Counted from the first letter of the stretch, positions 1-7,363 are shown. The stretch: DNA of 33,352 nt from an uncultured Bacillota bacterium (GCA_949298195.1 CASFVT010000023.1:1-33352); one strand, 5' to 3'. Program-made: numbers and translations. Notes: generated from the letters alone by a model not told the origin.

Positions 1-1
1 C

Positions 2-136
2 GCCCTCAAGATCGCCCGCGACCTCGGCCTCGAGCCCGGCACTCCGATCATCATCGCCGGCGGCACCCCGACCGGCGCCGGGCGCACCAACTTCATGCGC
101 ATCGTGAACGTCAACTCGATAAAGGATCTCGACTGA
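2..136 (+). CDS. pyk: Pyruvate kinase, C-terminal end (partial)
   Basis: Only the last 44 residues are present; the gene begins before the window. They contain the end of the allosteric C-terminal domain of pyruvate kinase, with the pattern IIIAGGTPTGAGRTNFMRIV, matching the family's closing strand-loop-strand (a glycine-rich turn, then T-N and a short hydrophobic strand). Pyruvate kinase makes pyruvate and ATP from phosphoenolpyruvate and ADP in the cytoplasm. The protein ends soon after this element, so the extra C-terminal domain found on Bacillus pyruvate kinase is absent. Its TGA stop shares one base with the ATG of the sugar kinase downstream (TGATG), implying co-transcription and translational coupling of two sugar-breakdown genes. 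Confidence 0.85.
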   Translation, partial: ALKIARDLGLEPGTPIIIAGGTPTGAGRTNFMRIVNVNSIKDLD

Positions 137-975
137 TGGGACTTGTATTGGCACTCGACATCGGCGGCACCAACACCAGGGCTGCCTTAGTAGACGAGAA
201 TTACGACATCAAGGGCATCGAGATCCGCCCGACCATCCGGGGGGACCGCGAAGCTTTCCTCGAAAACATCAAGAAGACGATCGAGATGCTCGGGGACGAC
301 GTGAGGGACGTGAAGGCCATTGCCGGCGGCGTCCCGGGACGGGTTCGCTACGACGGCTATGTCTATGCCCTTCCCAACGTCGGGGTTAGCGAGATCCCGA
401 TCGCCGAATACCTCGCGAAGGAATTCGGAAAGCCTAGTTACATCATCAACGACGCCGAGGCGGCCGTCCTCGGGGAAGCGAACATCGGGAGCTGGAAAAA
501 GCTTCCTTCCATCTTCTTCATCACGGTGTCGACCGGGGTCGGGGCCGCGCTCGCGAGAAACGGCAAGCTGCTCTCCTCTTCCTACGAGGCCGGGCATACC
601 CTCATCCCCTACAAGGGACATCTATACGAATTCGAGCGCCTCTGCTCGGGCGAGGGGCTGAAGCGCCTTTCCGCCCTGAACGGGCTATCGATCGAAAGCG
701 CGAAGGATTTCTTCGCCCTCGTAAGCGGCAAGAATCCTTTGGCAATCAAGGTCTATGAGGACTGGCTCGAACTCTTCGGGAAGTGGTTCAGGATGCTCAA
801 CGATTCCTTTGCCCCCTCCGCCTTCGTCCTCACCGGCGGGGTCATGAAGAGTGAGAACGTCTTCTTTGCCGATCTAAGGAAGGCGGCCGCCCCATCGCGC
901 CTCGAGAAGTGCGCGCTCGGGCAGGAAGCCGGGCTCCTCGGAGCCGCGGCCTACGCCTGGCAAATGGCCAAGTAA
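136..975 (+). CDS. ROK-family sugar kinase (glucokinase-like)
   Basis: This 279-residue cytoplasmic protein is a ROK-family kinase, expected to phosphorylate glucose or a related sugar with ATP. Visible motifs are the N-terminal phosphate loop DIGGTNTRAAL (residues 8-18), IINDAEAAVLGE (103-114) with the catalytic Asp at 106, a second phosphate-binding stretch STGVGAAL (132-139), EAGH (151-154), and the late adenosine motif TGGV. The usual zinc-binding CxCGxxGCxE signature is missing: the segment after EAGH reads YEFERLCSGEGL and keeps one Cys. The start overlaps the pyruvate kinase stop, and a terminator follows at once. The exact sugar cannot be read from sequence; glucose is a guess from the pyk context. 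Confidence 0.85.
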   Translation: MGLVLALDIGGTNTRAALVDENYDIKGIEIRPTIRGDREAFLENIKKTIEMLGDDVRDVKAIAGGVPGRVRYDGYVYALPNVGVSEIPIAEYLAKEFGKPSYIINDAEAAVLGEANIGSWKKLPSIFFITVSTGVGAALARNGKLLSSSYEAGHTLIPYKGHLYEFERLCSGEGLKRLSALNGLSIESAKDFFALVSGKNPLAIKVYEDWLELFGKWFRMLNDSFAPSAFVLTGGVMKSENVFFADLRKAAAPSRLEKCALGQEAGLLGAAAYAWQMAK

Positions 976-995
976 GGCCGGAAAGCGAAAAGACG

Positions 996-1020
996 GACCC
1001 TCCGCGAGGAGGGCTTTTTT
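996..1020 (+). terminator. Rho-independent terminator after the pyk-ROK unit
   Basis: Six-pair GC stem CCCTCC/GGAGGG with a GCGA tetraloop, followed after one C by six T residues. It lies just downstream of the ROK kinase and separates that unit from the thrS promoter. Confidence 0.85.
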
Positions 1021-1021
1021 A

Positions 1022-1049
1022 TTGACTTTCATGGCGTCGAGGCTATTCT
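1022..1049 (+). promoter_or_regulatory. Promoter of thrS
   Basis: A -35 box TTGACT (5 of 6 to consensus) and a -10 box TATTCT (4 of 6) are separated by 16 nt. Transcription would start near 1056 and run through the T-box leader into thrS. Confidence 0.65.
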
Positions 1050-1055
1050 AAGGGC

Positions 1056-1240
1056 GGCTAAGAAGGAGACACGCCTCTTCGATCGATAGACGAGGGGGTA
1101 CCACTCCGGAGCCGCTCCCCGAAATAAGGGAAGCGTACCCCCAGCGCGTTAAGCGGGGAAAGAGCAAGCGCATTGGCTTGAATTGAGGTGGTACCGCGCG
1201 GAAGCGTCCTCAACGGACGATTTCGCGTTTTTCTTTTTTT
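1056..1240 (+). promoter_or_regulatory. T-box leader controlling thrS
   Basis: The conserved T-box core is at 1181-1198 (AATTGAGGTGGTACCGCG), the part that pairs with the free acceptor end of uncharged tRNA in the antiterminator. It overlaps the 5' arm of a terminator: CGCGGAA and CGTCC pair with GGACG and TTTCGCG across a short loop, followed by a T-run at about 1228-1240. Upstream are GC-rich helices, including a pair between 1093-1100 and 1135-1142. By family knowledge, uncharged tRNA-Thr would favour read-through into thrS. The leader is short and the specifier codon was not assigned: ACC at 1100-1102 and ACT at 1103-1105 are present, but I could not show that either sits in a specifier loop. 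Confidence 0.88.
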
Positions 1241-1252
1241 AGGAGGATTGCC

Positions 1253-3151
1253 ATGAAAGTCATCTACGAAGGGAAGGAAGTCGAGCTCGAAGACGGGGCC
1301 AACGGCTTCGCCCTCATGAAGAAAGCCGACGAGGAAAACAAGAAAAAGGACATCGCCTACAAGGTCGATGACGAGGAATTCGACCTTTCCGCCCCGCTTC
1401 CGGAAGGGAAGGAAGTCTCCTTCATCCGAATCGGGAGCCCGGAGGCCTTCGAGATCCTCAACCACTCCACGAGCCACCTCATGGCGGAAGCCATCCGCCA
1501 TCTCTATCCGGAAGCGAAGTTCGGCTTCGGCCCGGCCATCGAGGAAGGCTTCTATTACGACGTCGATTTCGGCGACGCCGTCATCAAGGAAGAGGACCTT
1601 CCGAAGATCGAGGCCGAGATGAAGCGCCTCGCCAAGGAAGAGAACAAGTTCGTCCGGAAGGAAGTAAGCGCCGCGGAGGCGATGGAAGTCTTCAAGGACA
1701 ACCCCTACAAGCAAGAGCTCATCAAGGAGCATGCCGCGGAGGGCATTTCCCTTTACACCCAAGGCTCGTTCACCGATCTCTGCAAGGGCATCCACCTACC
1801 CTCGACTTCCTACATCAAGCACTTCAAGCTCCTTTCCCTCGCCGGCGCCTATTGGCGGGGCGATAGCAAGAACAAGCAACTCACCCGCATCTACGGGACA
1901 TCGTGGTGGACGGCCGAGGAACTCGCGAGCTACCTCGAGATCCTCGAGAAGCGCAAGAAGAACGACCACCGCCGCCTTGGAAAGGAACTCGGCCTCTTCT
2001 TCATCAGCGACTACGGCCCGGGCTTCCCTTTCTTCCTCCCGAACGGGATGAAGCTCAAGAACGCCCTCCTCGACTACTGGCATGAGGTCCACCGCCGGCA
2101 CGGCTATCTCGAGATCGAGACCCCGACGATGCTCTCGCGCGAGCTTTGGGAAACCTCGGGGCACTGGGACCACTACAAAGAGAACATGTACACGACGAAG
2201 ATCGACGACAAGGACTTCGCGATCAAGCCGATGAACTGCCCCGGGGCCATCCTCTCCTACAAAAACTCCCTCCATAGCTACAAGGAGCTTCCGATCCGTT
2301 ACGCCGAACTCGGCCACGTCCACCGTCACGAGGCCAGCGGGGCCCTCAACGGCCTCTTCCGGGTCCGTTCCTTCACCCAGGACGATGCCCACATCTTCCT
2401 CCGGGAGGACCAAATCGAAGGCGAGGTCGGGGAAATCATCTCCCTCCTCGACGAGGTCTATGCCAAATTCGGCCTGACTTACGAAATCGTCCTCTCGACC
2501 CGCCCGGAGAAGGACTACATCGGGACCGTCGAGTTCTGGGACAAGGCCGAGAAGGCCCTCGGGAAGGCTTGCCTGGATGCCAAGCACCCCTACAAGGTCA
2601 ATCCGGGCGACGGGGCCTTCTACGGGCCGAAGCTCGACTTCAAGCTCAAGGACTCGATGGGCCGGACGTGGCAATGCGGGACCATCCAGCTCGACCTCAA
2701 CCTCCCCCACCGCTTCGCCTGCACCTACATCGACGAACGCGGGGAGAAGAAGGAGCCGGTGATGCTCCACCGGGTCGCCTTCGGTTCGATCGAACGCTTC
2801 CTCGCCATCATCACTGAGAACTACGGCGGGGCCTTCCCGACTTGGCTATCCCCCATCCAAGTCGACATCATCCCGGTCAATCCCCTCGTCCATGGGGATT
2901 ATGCGGGGAAAATCCAGCAGGAACTCTTCGCGAAGGGCGTCCGGGTGCGCCTCCTATCTGAGGACGAGAAACTCGGCTACCGTTTGAGGCAGTCGATCGT
3001 CCAGAAGACCCCCGTCTCCATCGTCATCGGGGACAAGGAAGTCGCCGCGGGCGAAGTCAACGTCCGAAGGTTCGGGGAAGAGAAGGGGAAAAGCCTTCCC
3101 TACCCGGAATTCCTCGCTTCGCTTCTCAAGGAAATAACCGAACGGAAGTGA
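1253..3151 (+). CDS. thrS: Threonyl-tRNA synthetase
   Basis: A full-length 632-residue class II synthetase that charges tRNA-Thr in the cytoplasm. Domain order: TGS-like N-terminus (about 1-60), the editing domain with its HxxxH motif HSTSH (71-75), and the catalytic core with MNCPG (C329, a zinc ligand in the family). Motif 2 includes HRHEASGAL and the FTQDDAHIF stretch; motif 3 contains GSIERF. The C-terminus is the anticodon-binding domain (VDIIPVN to KEITERK). AGGAGG at 1241-1246 lies 6 nt before the ATG. The gene stands alone behind a T-box, so supply is tied to threonine charging, and it ends at a terminator shared with convergent ogt. Confidence 0.98.
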   Translation: MKVIYEGKEVELEDGANGFALMKKADEENKKKDIAYKVDDEEFDLSAPLPEGKEVSFIRIGSPEAFEILNHSTSHLMAEAIRHLYPEAKFGFGPAIEEGFYYDVDFGDAVIKEEDLPKIEAEMKRLAKEENKFVRKEVSAAEAMEVFKDNPYKQELIKEHAAEGISLYTQGSFTDLCKGIHLPSTSYIKHFKLLSLAGAYWRGDSKNKQLTRIYGTSWWTAEELASYLEILEKRKKNDHRRLGKELGLFFISDYGPGFPFFLPNGMKLKNALLDYWHEVHRRHGYLEIETPTMLSRELWETSGHWDHYKENMYTTKIDDKDFAIKPMNCPGAILSYKNSLHSYKELPIRYAELGHVHRHEASGALNGLFRVRSFTQDDAHIFLREDQIEGEVGEIISLLDEVYAKFGLTYEIVLSTRPEKDYIGTVEFWDKAEKALGKACLDAKHPYKVNPGDGAFYGPKLDFKLKDSMGRTWQCGTIQLDLNLPHRFACTYIDERGEKKEPVMLHRVAFGSIERFLAIITENYGGAFPTWLSPIQVDIIPVNPLVHGDYAGKIQQELFAKGVRVRLLSEDEKLGYRLRQSIVQKTPVSIVIGDKEVAAGEVNVRRFGEEKGKSLPYPEFLASLLKEITERK

Positions 3152-3155
3152 AGTA

Positions 3156-3183
3156 AAACCCAGGGGCCCATCCCCTGGGTTTT
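3156..3183. terminator. Bidirectional terminator between thrS and ogt
   Basis: An 11-pair inverted repeat (AAACCCAGGGG / CCCCTGGGTTT) around a five-base loop, with A-rich and T-rich flanks, lies between the convergent genes and can serve both strands. Confidence 0.85.
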
Positions 3184-3205
3184 CACTCGACGACAATCGA
3201 TTCGA

Positions 3206-3715
3206 TCAGTCCCGGTAATCCGGGGCGTGGAATTCACGGCTCGCGTTCGTCTTCTCCATGTTGAGCAGCTTCTTCTTGAGGAGGGGATCCCCACAATAGG
3301 GGCCGATGTCGTCCTTGCCGACGACGGCCCGGTGGCACGGGATGATGAGGGGTATCGGGTTACGGAGGAGGTGTTCCCGGGCCTTCTCGGGCCGGCATTT
3401 GGAGGCCTTGGCGACTTCCTCGTAGGTGCGCGTCTCCCCATAGGGGATGTTTCTCACCGTGTCGTAGACCCGTCCGGCCTCGCCGGGTGGATAGGCAATC
3501 GAGAGGTCGAAGACCTTCCGTTGCCCGTAGAAATATTGGTTCAGTTCGATGATGGCATCGTATTGGTGGATGTTCTCGTCGTTGACCCCGCCTTCCGGGT
3601 CGACGGCCCCGAAGAGGAGGCCGACCACCGCTTTCTCGTTGGCCAAAACGGTGACATCCCCGGCCGGGGTATCGTAAATCCAATAGTTCAGGGGCTTGCT
3701 GTCCTTGTTCTCCAT
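3206..3715 (-). CDS. ogt: Methylated-DNA--protein-cysteine methyltransferase
   Basis: A 169-residue Ogt/AdaB-type suicide DNA repair protein, which moves the methyl group from O6-methylguanine to its own cysteine. The active-site motif PCHR is at 126-129 with acceptor Cys127, preceded by the NPIPLII segment. The upstream helix-turn-helix begins PYGETRTYEEVA (91-102) with the expected Tyr. The recognition helix is unusual: between that segment and NPIP the sequence is KASKCRPEKAREHLLR, without the family's usual AR-AVG-A pattern, so the base-flipping Arg is not in its normal register. A tail of about 15 residues follows the core. No Shine-Dalgarno is visible and the -10 box almost abuts the start, suggesting a leaderless mRNA. 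Confidence 0.9.
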   Translation of the reverse strand: MENKDSKPLNYWIYDTPAGDVTVLANEKAVVGLLFGAVDPEGGVNDENIHQYDAIIELNQYFYGQRKVFDLSIAYPPGEAGRVYDTVRNIPYGETRTYEEVAKASKCRPEKAREHLLRNPIPLIIPCHRAVVGKDDIGPYCGDPLLKKKLLNMEKTNASREFHAPDYRD

Positions 3716-3723
3716 CTAGGTCT

Positions 3724-3753
3724 AATTTAACGAAAACCGGCTTTTTTTGTCAA
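3724..3753 (-). promoter_or_regulatory. Promoter of ogt, placed for a leaderless mRNA
   Basis: On the minus strand a perfect TTGACA (3748-3753) is followed after 17-18 nt by TTAAAT or TAAATT (3724-3730). Transcription should begin about 3717, within a few bases of the ATG at 3715. Confidence 0.65.
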
Positions 3754-3817
3754 AGGGGCTGGGGATGAATATCCGCTTTGTTCCGGTGAGATGGGACATT
3801 TTGATGTGCATTCTTAT

Positions 3818-4417
3818 TCAAATGACCTTTTCGAACCAGATGTCGAAATGGGAGGAGCTGTCGGTTTCGCTGTAACGGAGGGTGAACTCGAAGCGAAGCG
3901 TCCGCGCGCCGGTCTCCAAGTCGATGTCATCAACAGAGATGGCCACATAGTATGAATATGGCATTCCCTCTCCGCGTTCCTTCCATAGTTCGGTTATGCC
4001 ATAGAACCAGGACATTCGCTCAGGGGGAAGCTGACCCGTCAAATCGCAATTGTGCCAGGTGAGCCTTCCAAGGAAAGGACCGGATTCCTCGCCGTTATCC
4101 GAATATTCGCGGATGAAACACGGCCAGCTGCCCTTCTCGAATGTCTTGTAATCGACGTAATCCCAGGGATCAGGATGATCCCAAGGCAATTGGTCGATGT
4201 TGCTGTTCCGATCCGGGATCGCGGTCACCGAAAACCCGCTCAGGAGGTTGAAATACATGGGGTACGGCAATTCGCCGTCGCCGTCCCCCTGAAAATCGAC
4301 GAATTCGTATTCACCGGCACTGAAGTCGTAATAGCGAGACGGGTCTTTCCCGCATGATTGGAGGCTTGGGGCGAGGAACGCCAGCAACAGCAACGACTTT
4401 GCGATTCTCTTTCTCAT
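3818..4417 (-). CDS. Putative lipoprotein of unknown function
   Basis: A 199-residue protein with a lipoprotein signal: basic start MRKRIAK, hydrophobic LLLLAFLAP, then the lipobox LQSC with Cys at residue 22. The mature part is polar, rich in Asp, Glu, Trp and Tyr, looks mainly beta-stranded, and has no family I recognise. It should be lipid-anchored on the outer face of the membrane. It follows a smaller frameshifted secreted-protein gene by 1 nt, so the two probably formed one unit. The region up to 4.8 kb is lower in GC than the flanking housekeeping genes, which suggests accessory DNA. The ATG has a GGAG about 8 nt upstream. Confidence 0.7.
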   Translation of the reverse strand: MRKRIAKSLLLLAFLAPSLQSCGKDPSRYYDFSAGEYEFVDFQGDGDGELPYPMYFNLLSGFSVTAIPDRNSNIDQLPWDHPDPWDYVDYKTFEKGSWPCFIREYSDNGEESGPFLGRLTWHNCDLTGQLPPERMSWFYGITELWKERGEGMPYSYYVAISVDDIDLETGARTLRFEFTLRYSETDSSSHFDIWFEKVI

Positions 4418-4418
4418 G

Positions 4419-4575
4419 TCAGCACTCCATCAATTGGCCGCAGTCGCAGTATTTCTGGCCGGTTGTCTCTTCGGCGAAGTATTTGTTGTGGCGATGGCCC
4501 GCCAAATCGTTCGAGGCCGTAGGCGGAAAAGAACGTCGAAACGGTGAGGGCCGATAGACATGTCCACTTTCTCAT
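4419..4575 (-). pseudogene. Small secreted protein gene, apparently frameshifted
   Basis: An ATG at 4575 preceded by a perfect AAGGAGG (4582-4588, 6 nt away) opens a signal-peptide-like start MRKWTCLSALTVSTFFSAYG. In that frame the rest is low-quality sequence ending in a TGA at 4414-4416 that overlaps the lipoprotein start. One base over, the reading becomes plausible protein, GHRHNKYFAEETTGQKYCDC followed by GQLMEC, ending at a TGA at 4419-4421. Removing one G from the G/C run at about 4496-4503 joins the two into a roughly 51-residue secreted, cysteine-rich peptide. Whether this is a real mutation or an assembly indel cannot be told here. No function is proposed. Confidence 0.5.
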
Positions 4576-4801
4576 ATCATGCCTCCTTGGAAACGTGGAA
4601 AGGCGATGAGGGTGTTTCCGAGGCGAATCGCCACGGCTCGGAGGAGGGTGGGCGGAGGGGGATTTGCAATATTATCTTAATTTGGTCTTGAATGGCTCAG
4701 AAGGGAGCGATTGCGTCTCGCATGGCCTCCGAACAGTCCAAAACAATGAGCGCCCACCGGGCAATGCCGTTTGTAAGTCTGGGTTAGGCCAATAATCCCC
4801 T
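4576..4801. other. Intergenic region, no gene supported
   Basis: This stretch lies between the divergent secreted-protein unit (minus) and the infC operon (plus). It holds the ribosome site of the minus-strand gene (4582-4588), a short palindrome GGCGAATCGCC near 4621, and an AT-rich patch at 4665-4690 that could carry a minus-strand promoter, though no box pair was convincing. A 66-codon minus-strand frame at 4677-4877 runs across the infC promoter, has no ribosome site, and is not credible as a gene. Confidence 0.5.
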
Positions 4802-4829
4802 TGACTGGGCTCCCAGTCCGTGGATAATG
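4802..4829 (+). promoter_or_regulatory. Promoter of infC-rpmI-rplT
   Basis: TTGACT (4802-4807) and GATAAT (4824-4829), each 5 of 6 to the sigma-A consensus, with a 16-nt spacer. The predicted transcript start is near 4836, about 140 nt before infC. Confidence 0.75.
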
Positions 4830-4835
4830 ATGCTC

Positions 4836-4975
4836 GGCAAAGTAGAAAGCGTCCTGCGTGACCGCCGGATTCCCCACGGGAGTCGGCCCGAAGCTACTGG
4901 TTGAAACAGTCTTCTTCGGTTAAGGTCGTGCGCGGGATCGCTCCCGCGTTTTGCTTGCTTAGGAGGAAAAGGAAC
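4836..4975 (+). promoter_or_regulatory. Structured leader of infC operon, L20-leader candidate
   Basis: The untranslated leader ends with a strong hairpin, CGCGGGA (4931-4937) paired with TCCCGCG (4942-4948), followed by TTTT, then AGGAGG at 4961-4966. In Bacillus the same operon is attenuated when excess ribosomal protein L20 binds the leader and favours a terminator just upstream of infC; the position and shape here match that arrangement. L20 binding itself is inference, and I did not resolve the competing helices. Confidence 0.6.
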
Positions 4976-5524
4976 ATCGCCTACTTCAATCGGAACGACC
5001 GTCGGCGTCCGGACAAACGGCCCGACCCCATCAACGAACGCATCCGTTATCCGGAGGTGCGCGTCATCGGCCCCGATGGCCAACAGCTGGGGGTCATGTC
5101 GAGTCGGGCGGCCAATAGCCTCGCCATGTCCTACGAAATGGATCTCTACTGCGTGGCCCCGAATGCCAACCCGCCGGTCTGCAAGATCCTCGACTACGGA
5201 CGCTTCCGCTTCGAACAACAGAAGCAGGAACGGAGCCAAAGGAAGAAGAGCAAGGGCCACGAGATGAAGCAGGTCCAGCTCACCCCGCAGATCGGACTCC
5301 ACGACCTCGAGACCAAGGCCAAGAAGGCCCGCGAGTTCATCGAGGAGGGGGACAAGGTCCAGGTCTGCGTCGTCTTCCGGGGACGCCAGCTCGCCCACAA
5401 GGAAGTCGGCGAGGAGGTCATGAAGAAGTTCTGCGAAACCCTGAGCGACATCGCCCAAGTCGAAAAGCCGCCTTATTGGGAAGGCAAATGGTACAACTCC
5501 ATCATCGGTCCCAAGAAAAAGTAG
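4976..5524 (+). CDS. infC: Translation initiation factor IF-3 (ATC start)
   Basis: A 182-residue IF-3, which binds the 30S subunit, prevents early 50S joining and checks the initiator codon. The N-terminal domain starts around PINERIRYPEVRVIGPDGQQ, the linker is basic (QKQERSQRKKSKG), and the C-terminal domain follows (VQLTPQIGLHDLETKAKKAR). I place the start at ATC 4976: AGGAGG is 9 nt upstream and the length then fits the family. An in-frame TTG at 4901 lies before the leader hairpin and has no ribosome site. IF-3 genes commonly use rare starts such as AUU or AUC, which lets IF-3 repress its own translation. The gene leads the infC-rpmI-rplT operon. Confidence 0.95.
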   Translation: MAYFNRNDRRRPDKRPDPINERIRYPEVRVIGPDGQQLGVMSSRAANSLAMSYEMDLYCVAPNANPPVCKILDYGRFRFEQQKQERSQRKKSKGHEMKQVQLTPQIGLHDLETKAKKAREFIEEGDKVQVCVVFRGRQLAHKEVGEEVMKKFCETLSDIAQVEKPPYWEGKWYNSIIGPKKK

Positions 5525-5537
5525 GAGGAAGGAAAAC

Positions 5538-5741
5538 ATGCCGAAAATGAAATCCAGCCGGACCCTCATGAAGCGGATCAAGGTCACCGGCACTGGCAAG
5601 ATCAAGCACAAGCACGCCTACACCGGCCATCTTGCGCCGAACAAGACCCGCAAGCAGAAGCTCCACCTGCGGCATCACGCCCTCGTGGCCGAATCGGACC
5701 TCAAGCGGATCAACCAGATGATCTACCACAAGGCCCGCTAA
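5538..5741 (+). CDS. rpmI: 50S ribosomal protein L35
   Basis: A 67-residue, very basic L35. The start MPKMKSS, the core GTGKIKHKHAYTGH (residues 18-31), then KTRKQK and a Lys/Arg-rich helix are diagnostic. It sits 13 nt after infC and 18 nt before rplT, the standard order, with AGGAGG upstream. Confidence 0.97.
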   Translation: MPKMKSSRTLMKRIKVTGTGKIKHKHAYTGHLAPNKTRKQKLHLRHHALVAESDLKRINQMIYHKAR

Positions 5742-5759
5742 ATAGGAGGATAACTAGAC

Positions 5760-6137
5760 ATGGCAAGAGTCAAAGGCGGTTCCACCACCCGCGCCCGGAG
5801 GAAGAAGATCCTCAAGGCGGCCGAGGGATACTTCGGCAGTAAGCACCTTCTCTTCAAGACCGCGAAGGAACAGGTGCTCCGCGGCTATCAATACGCCTAC
5901 ATTTCCCGCCGTCAGCGCAAAAGCGACTTCCGGAAGCTTTGGATCAAGCGGATCAACGCCGGCTGCCGGCTCAACGGCATCAGCTACTCCCGCTTCATCG
6001 ACGGCCTGAACAAGGCCGGAATCATCTCGAAGGGCGGGGCCGGCCTCAACCGGAAGATGCTCTCCGAGATGGCCATCAACGACCCGAAGGCCTTCGCCTC
6101 ACTCTGCGAGACGGCAAAGAAGTCCGCGAGCAAGTAA
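5760..6137 (+). CDS. rplT: 50S ribosomal protein L20
   Basis: A 125-residue L20, an early 50S assembly protein and, in Bacilli, the repressor of this operon. The long basic N-terminal helix ([19 protein letters not shown]), the segment [16 protein letters not shown], and the globular part [17 protein letters not shown] match the family. An AGGAGG lies ahead of the start, and a strong terminator follows 19 nt after the stop. The C-terminal tail after SLCETAKKS is short. Confidence 0.97.
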   Translation: MARVKGGSTTRARRKKILKAAEGYFGSKHLLFKTAKEQVLRGYQYAYISRRQRKSDFRKLWIKRINAGCRLNGISYSRFIDGLNKAGIISKGGAGLNRKMLSEMAINDPKAFASLCETAKKSASK

Positions 6138-6156
6138 ACAACGCGTTTACCAACGC

Positions 6157-6182
6157 AAAACCCCGCCGCGCGGCGGGGTTTT
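6157..6182. terminator. Bidirectional terminator between rplT and thiI
   Basis: AAAACCCCGCCG paired with CGGCGGGGTTTT around a CG centre: a perfect 12-pair inverted repeat between convergent genes, with A and T tails usable on both strands. Confidence 0.9.
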
Positions 6183-6202
6183 CACTTTCTTGGACCCGGT
6201 CG

Positions 6203-7363
6203 CTAGTCCTCTTCCCCAATCGTGACAGTCGATATGTCCATGAGGGCCGCCTCGATGAGGGGCTCGTAATCGAAGGAGGATTCGATCTTGAGGCACTCCT
6301 CGAGCTTTGGCCGCGTGACCGGATGCCGGGGCGTGAAGATGGTACAGCAGTCTTCGTGGGGGCGGATCGAAATGTCGTAGGTAGCGATTTTCCGGGCCAA
6401 TTCGATGGTCATCGTCTTGTCCATCGCGGCCAACGGCCGGACGATGGGGTAGGATGTGACTTCGTTTATCGCGAGGAGCGACTGGAGGGTCTGGGAGGCC
6501 ACTTGCCCAATCGATTCCCCGGTGGCAATGGCCAGGCATTTCCTCCTTCTGGCGAGCCGTTCGGCAATCCGGAGCATCATCCTCCGCATGATGGTGATGG
6601 CATAGGGATCCCCGGCCTTTTCGTAGATGGCGAGCTGGAGCTTGGTGAAGTTGACGACGTGGAGCTTGGCCTTGGCCTGGTAGGCACTGAGAACCCTCAG
6701 GAGGTCTTTCACCTTCTCCACCGCTTCCTCGCTGGTATACGGCGGGGCGGCGAAATGGATGAACTCGAGGGCGATGCCCCGACGGAGGAGGAGGTAAGAG
6801 GCGACCGGGGAGTCGATCCCGCCGCTCATGAGCATGATGGCCTTGCCGAGGCTCCCGAGGGGATAGCCGCCGGCCCCTTGGAAAGTCTTCGCATAGACGT
6901 AGGCCCGGGCCCGGGCGACGATGATCTTGATCCTCAGCTCCGGGTCGTGGACGTCGACCCTGAGACCCGGCACCTTCCTCAGGAGAAAGCCCCCAACTTC
7001 CCGCGAGACGGCATAGCTATCGAGTGGAAAGGACTTGTCGGGCCGGCTCGTCTCGATCTTGAAGGTCGAGGATTTCTCCTCCTCGTAAGCCGCGAGGGCG
7101 GCTTCCTCGATGGAAGACAATTCCCTCTCGCATTCCAGGAAGTAGGAGAGGCGGTTGATCCCGGGGACGTCGAGGAGGCGCTTGAGGGCGGCCTCGCGGT
7201 CCTCACCCACGTAGATGCGGATGTGGTCGCGGTCGCGCCTCACCTCGAGGGTGAGGCCTTTGAGGGCATGGACGATGTTTTCAGATAGCCGCGCGATGAA
7301 GTCGTCGCGGTTCTTCCCTTTCGTCGAGAGCTCGCCGAAATGGACGAGGATTCCTTTTTTCAT
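6203..7363 (-). CDS. thiI: tRNA 4-thiouridine synthase ThiI
   Basis: A 386-residue ThiI that adenylates U8 of tRNA and installs sulfur to give 4-thiouridine. The N-terminus is a ferredoxin-like/THUMP region (about 1-165), followed by the ATP-pyrophosphatase loop MLMSGGIDSP (SGGIDSP at 180-186). The C-terminus ends without a rhodanese domain, as in Bacillus ThiI, so sulfur must come directly from a partner desulfurase. That partner is encoded immediately upstream: the start of thiI overlaps the stop of the nifS-type gene by 4 nt. By family knowledge ThiI may also take part in thiazole synthesis, but no thiamin genes are nearby. Confidence 0.96.
   Translation of the reverse strand: MKKGILVHFGELSTKGKNRDDFIARLSENIVHALKGLTLEVRRDRDHIRIYVGEDREAALKRLLDVPGINRLSYFLECERELSSIEEAALAAYEEEKSSTFKIETSRPDKSFPLDSYAVSREVGGFLLRKVPGLRVDVHDPELRIKIIVARARAYVYAKTFQGAGGYPLGSLGKAIMLMSGGIDSPVASYLLLRRGIALEFIHFAAPPYTSEEAVEKVKDLLRVLSAYQAKAKLHVVNFTKLQLAIYEKAGDPYAITIMRRMMLRIAERLARRRKCLAIATGESIGQVASQTLQSLLAINEVTSYPIVRPLAAMDKTMTIELARKIATYDISIRPHEDCCTIFTPRHPVTRPKLEECLKIESSFDYEPLIEAALMDISTVTIGEED

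Noticed and set aside
1796-2770. A 324-codon minus-strand frame opposite thrS
   Set aside because: Antisense shadow of thrS, rich in Val, Glu, Asp and Leu, as expected from complementing GC-rich codons.
4677-4877. A 66-codon minus-strand frame upstream of infC
   Set aside because: It crosses the infC promoter, lacks a ribosome site, and shows no recognisable protein features.
5939-7288. A 449-codon plus-strand frame running from within rplT across the terminator and opposite thiI
   Set aside because: It overlaps two firmly identified genes and a strong terminator; its sequence is an out-of-frame reading of both.
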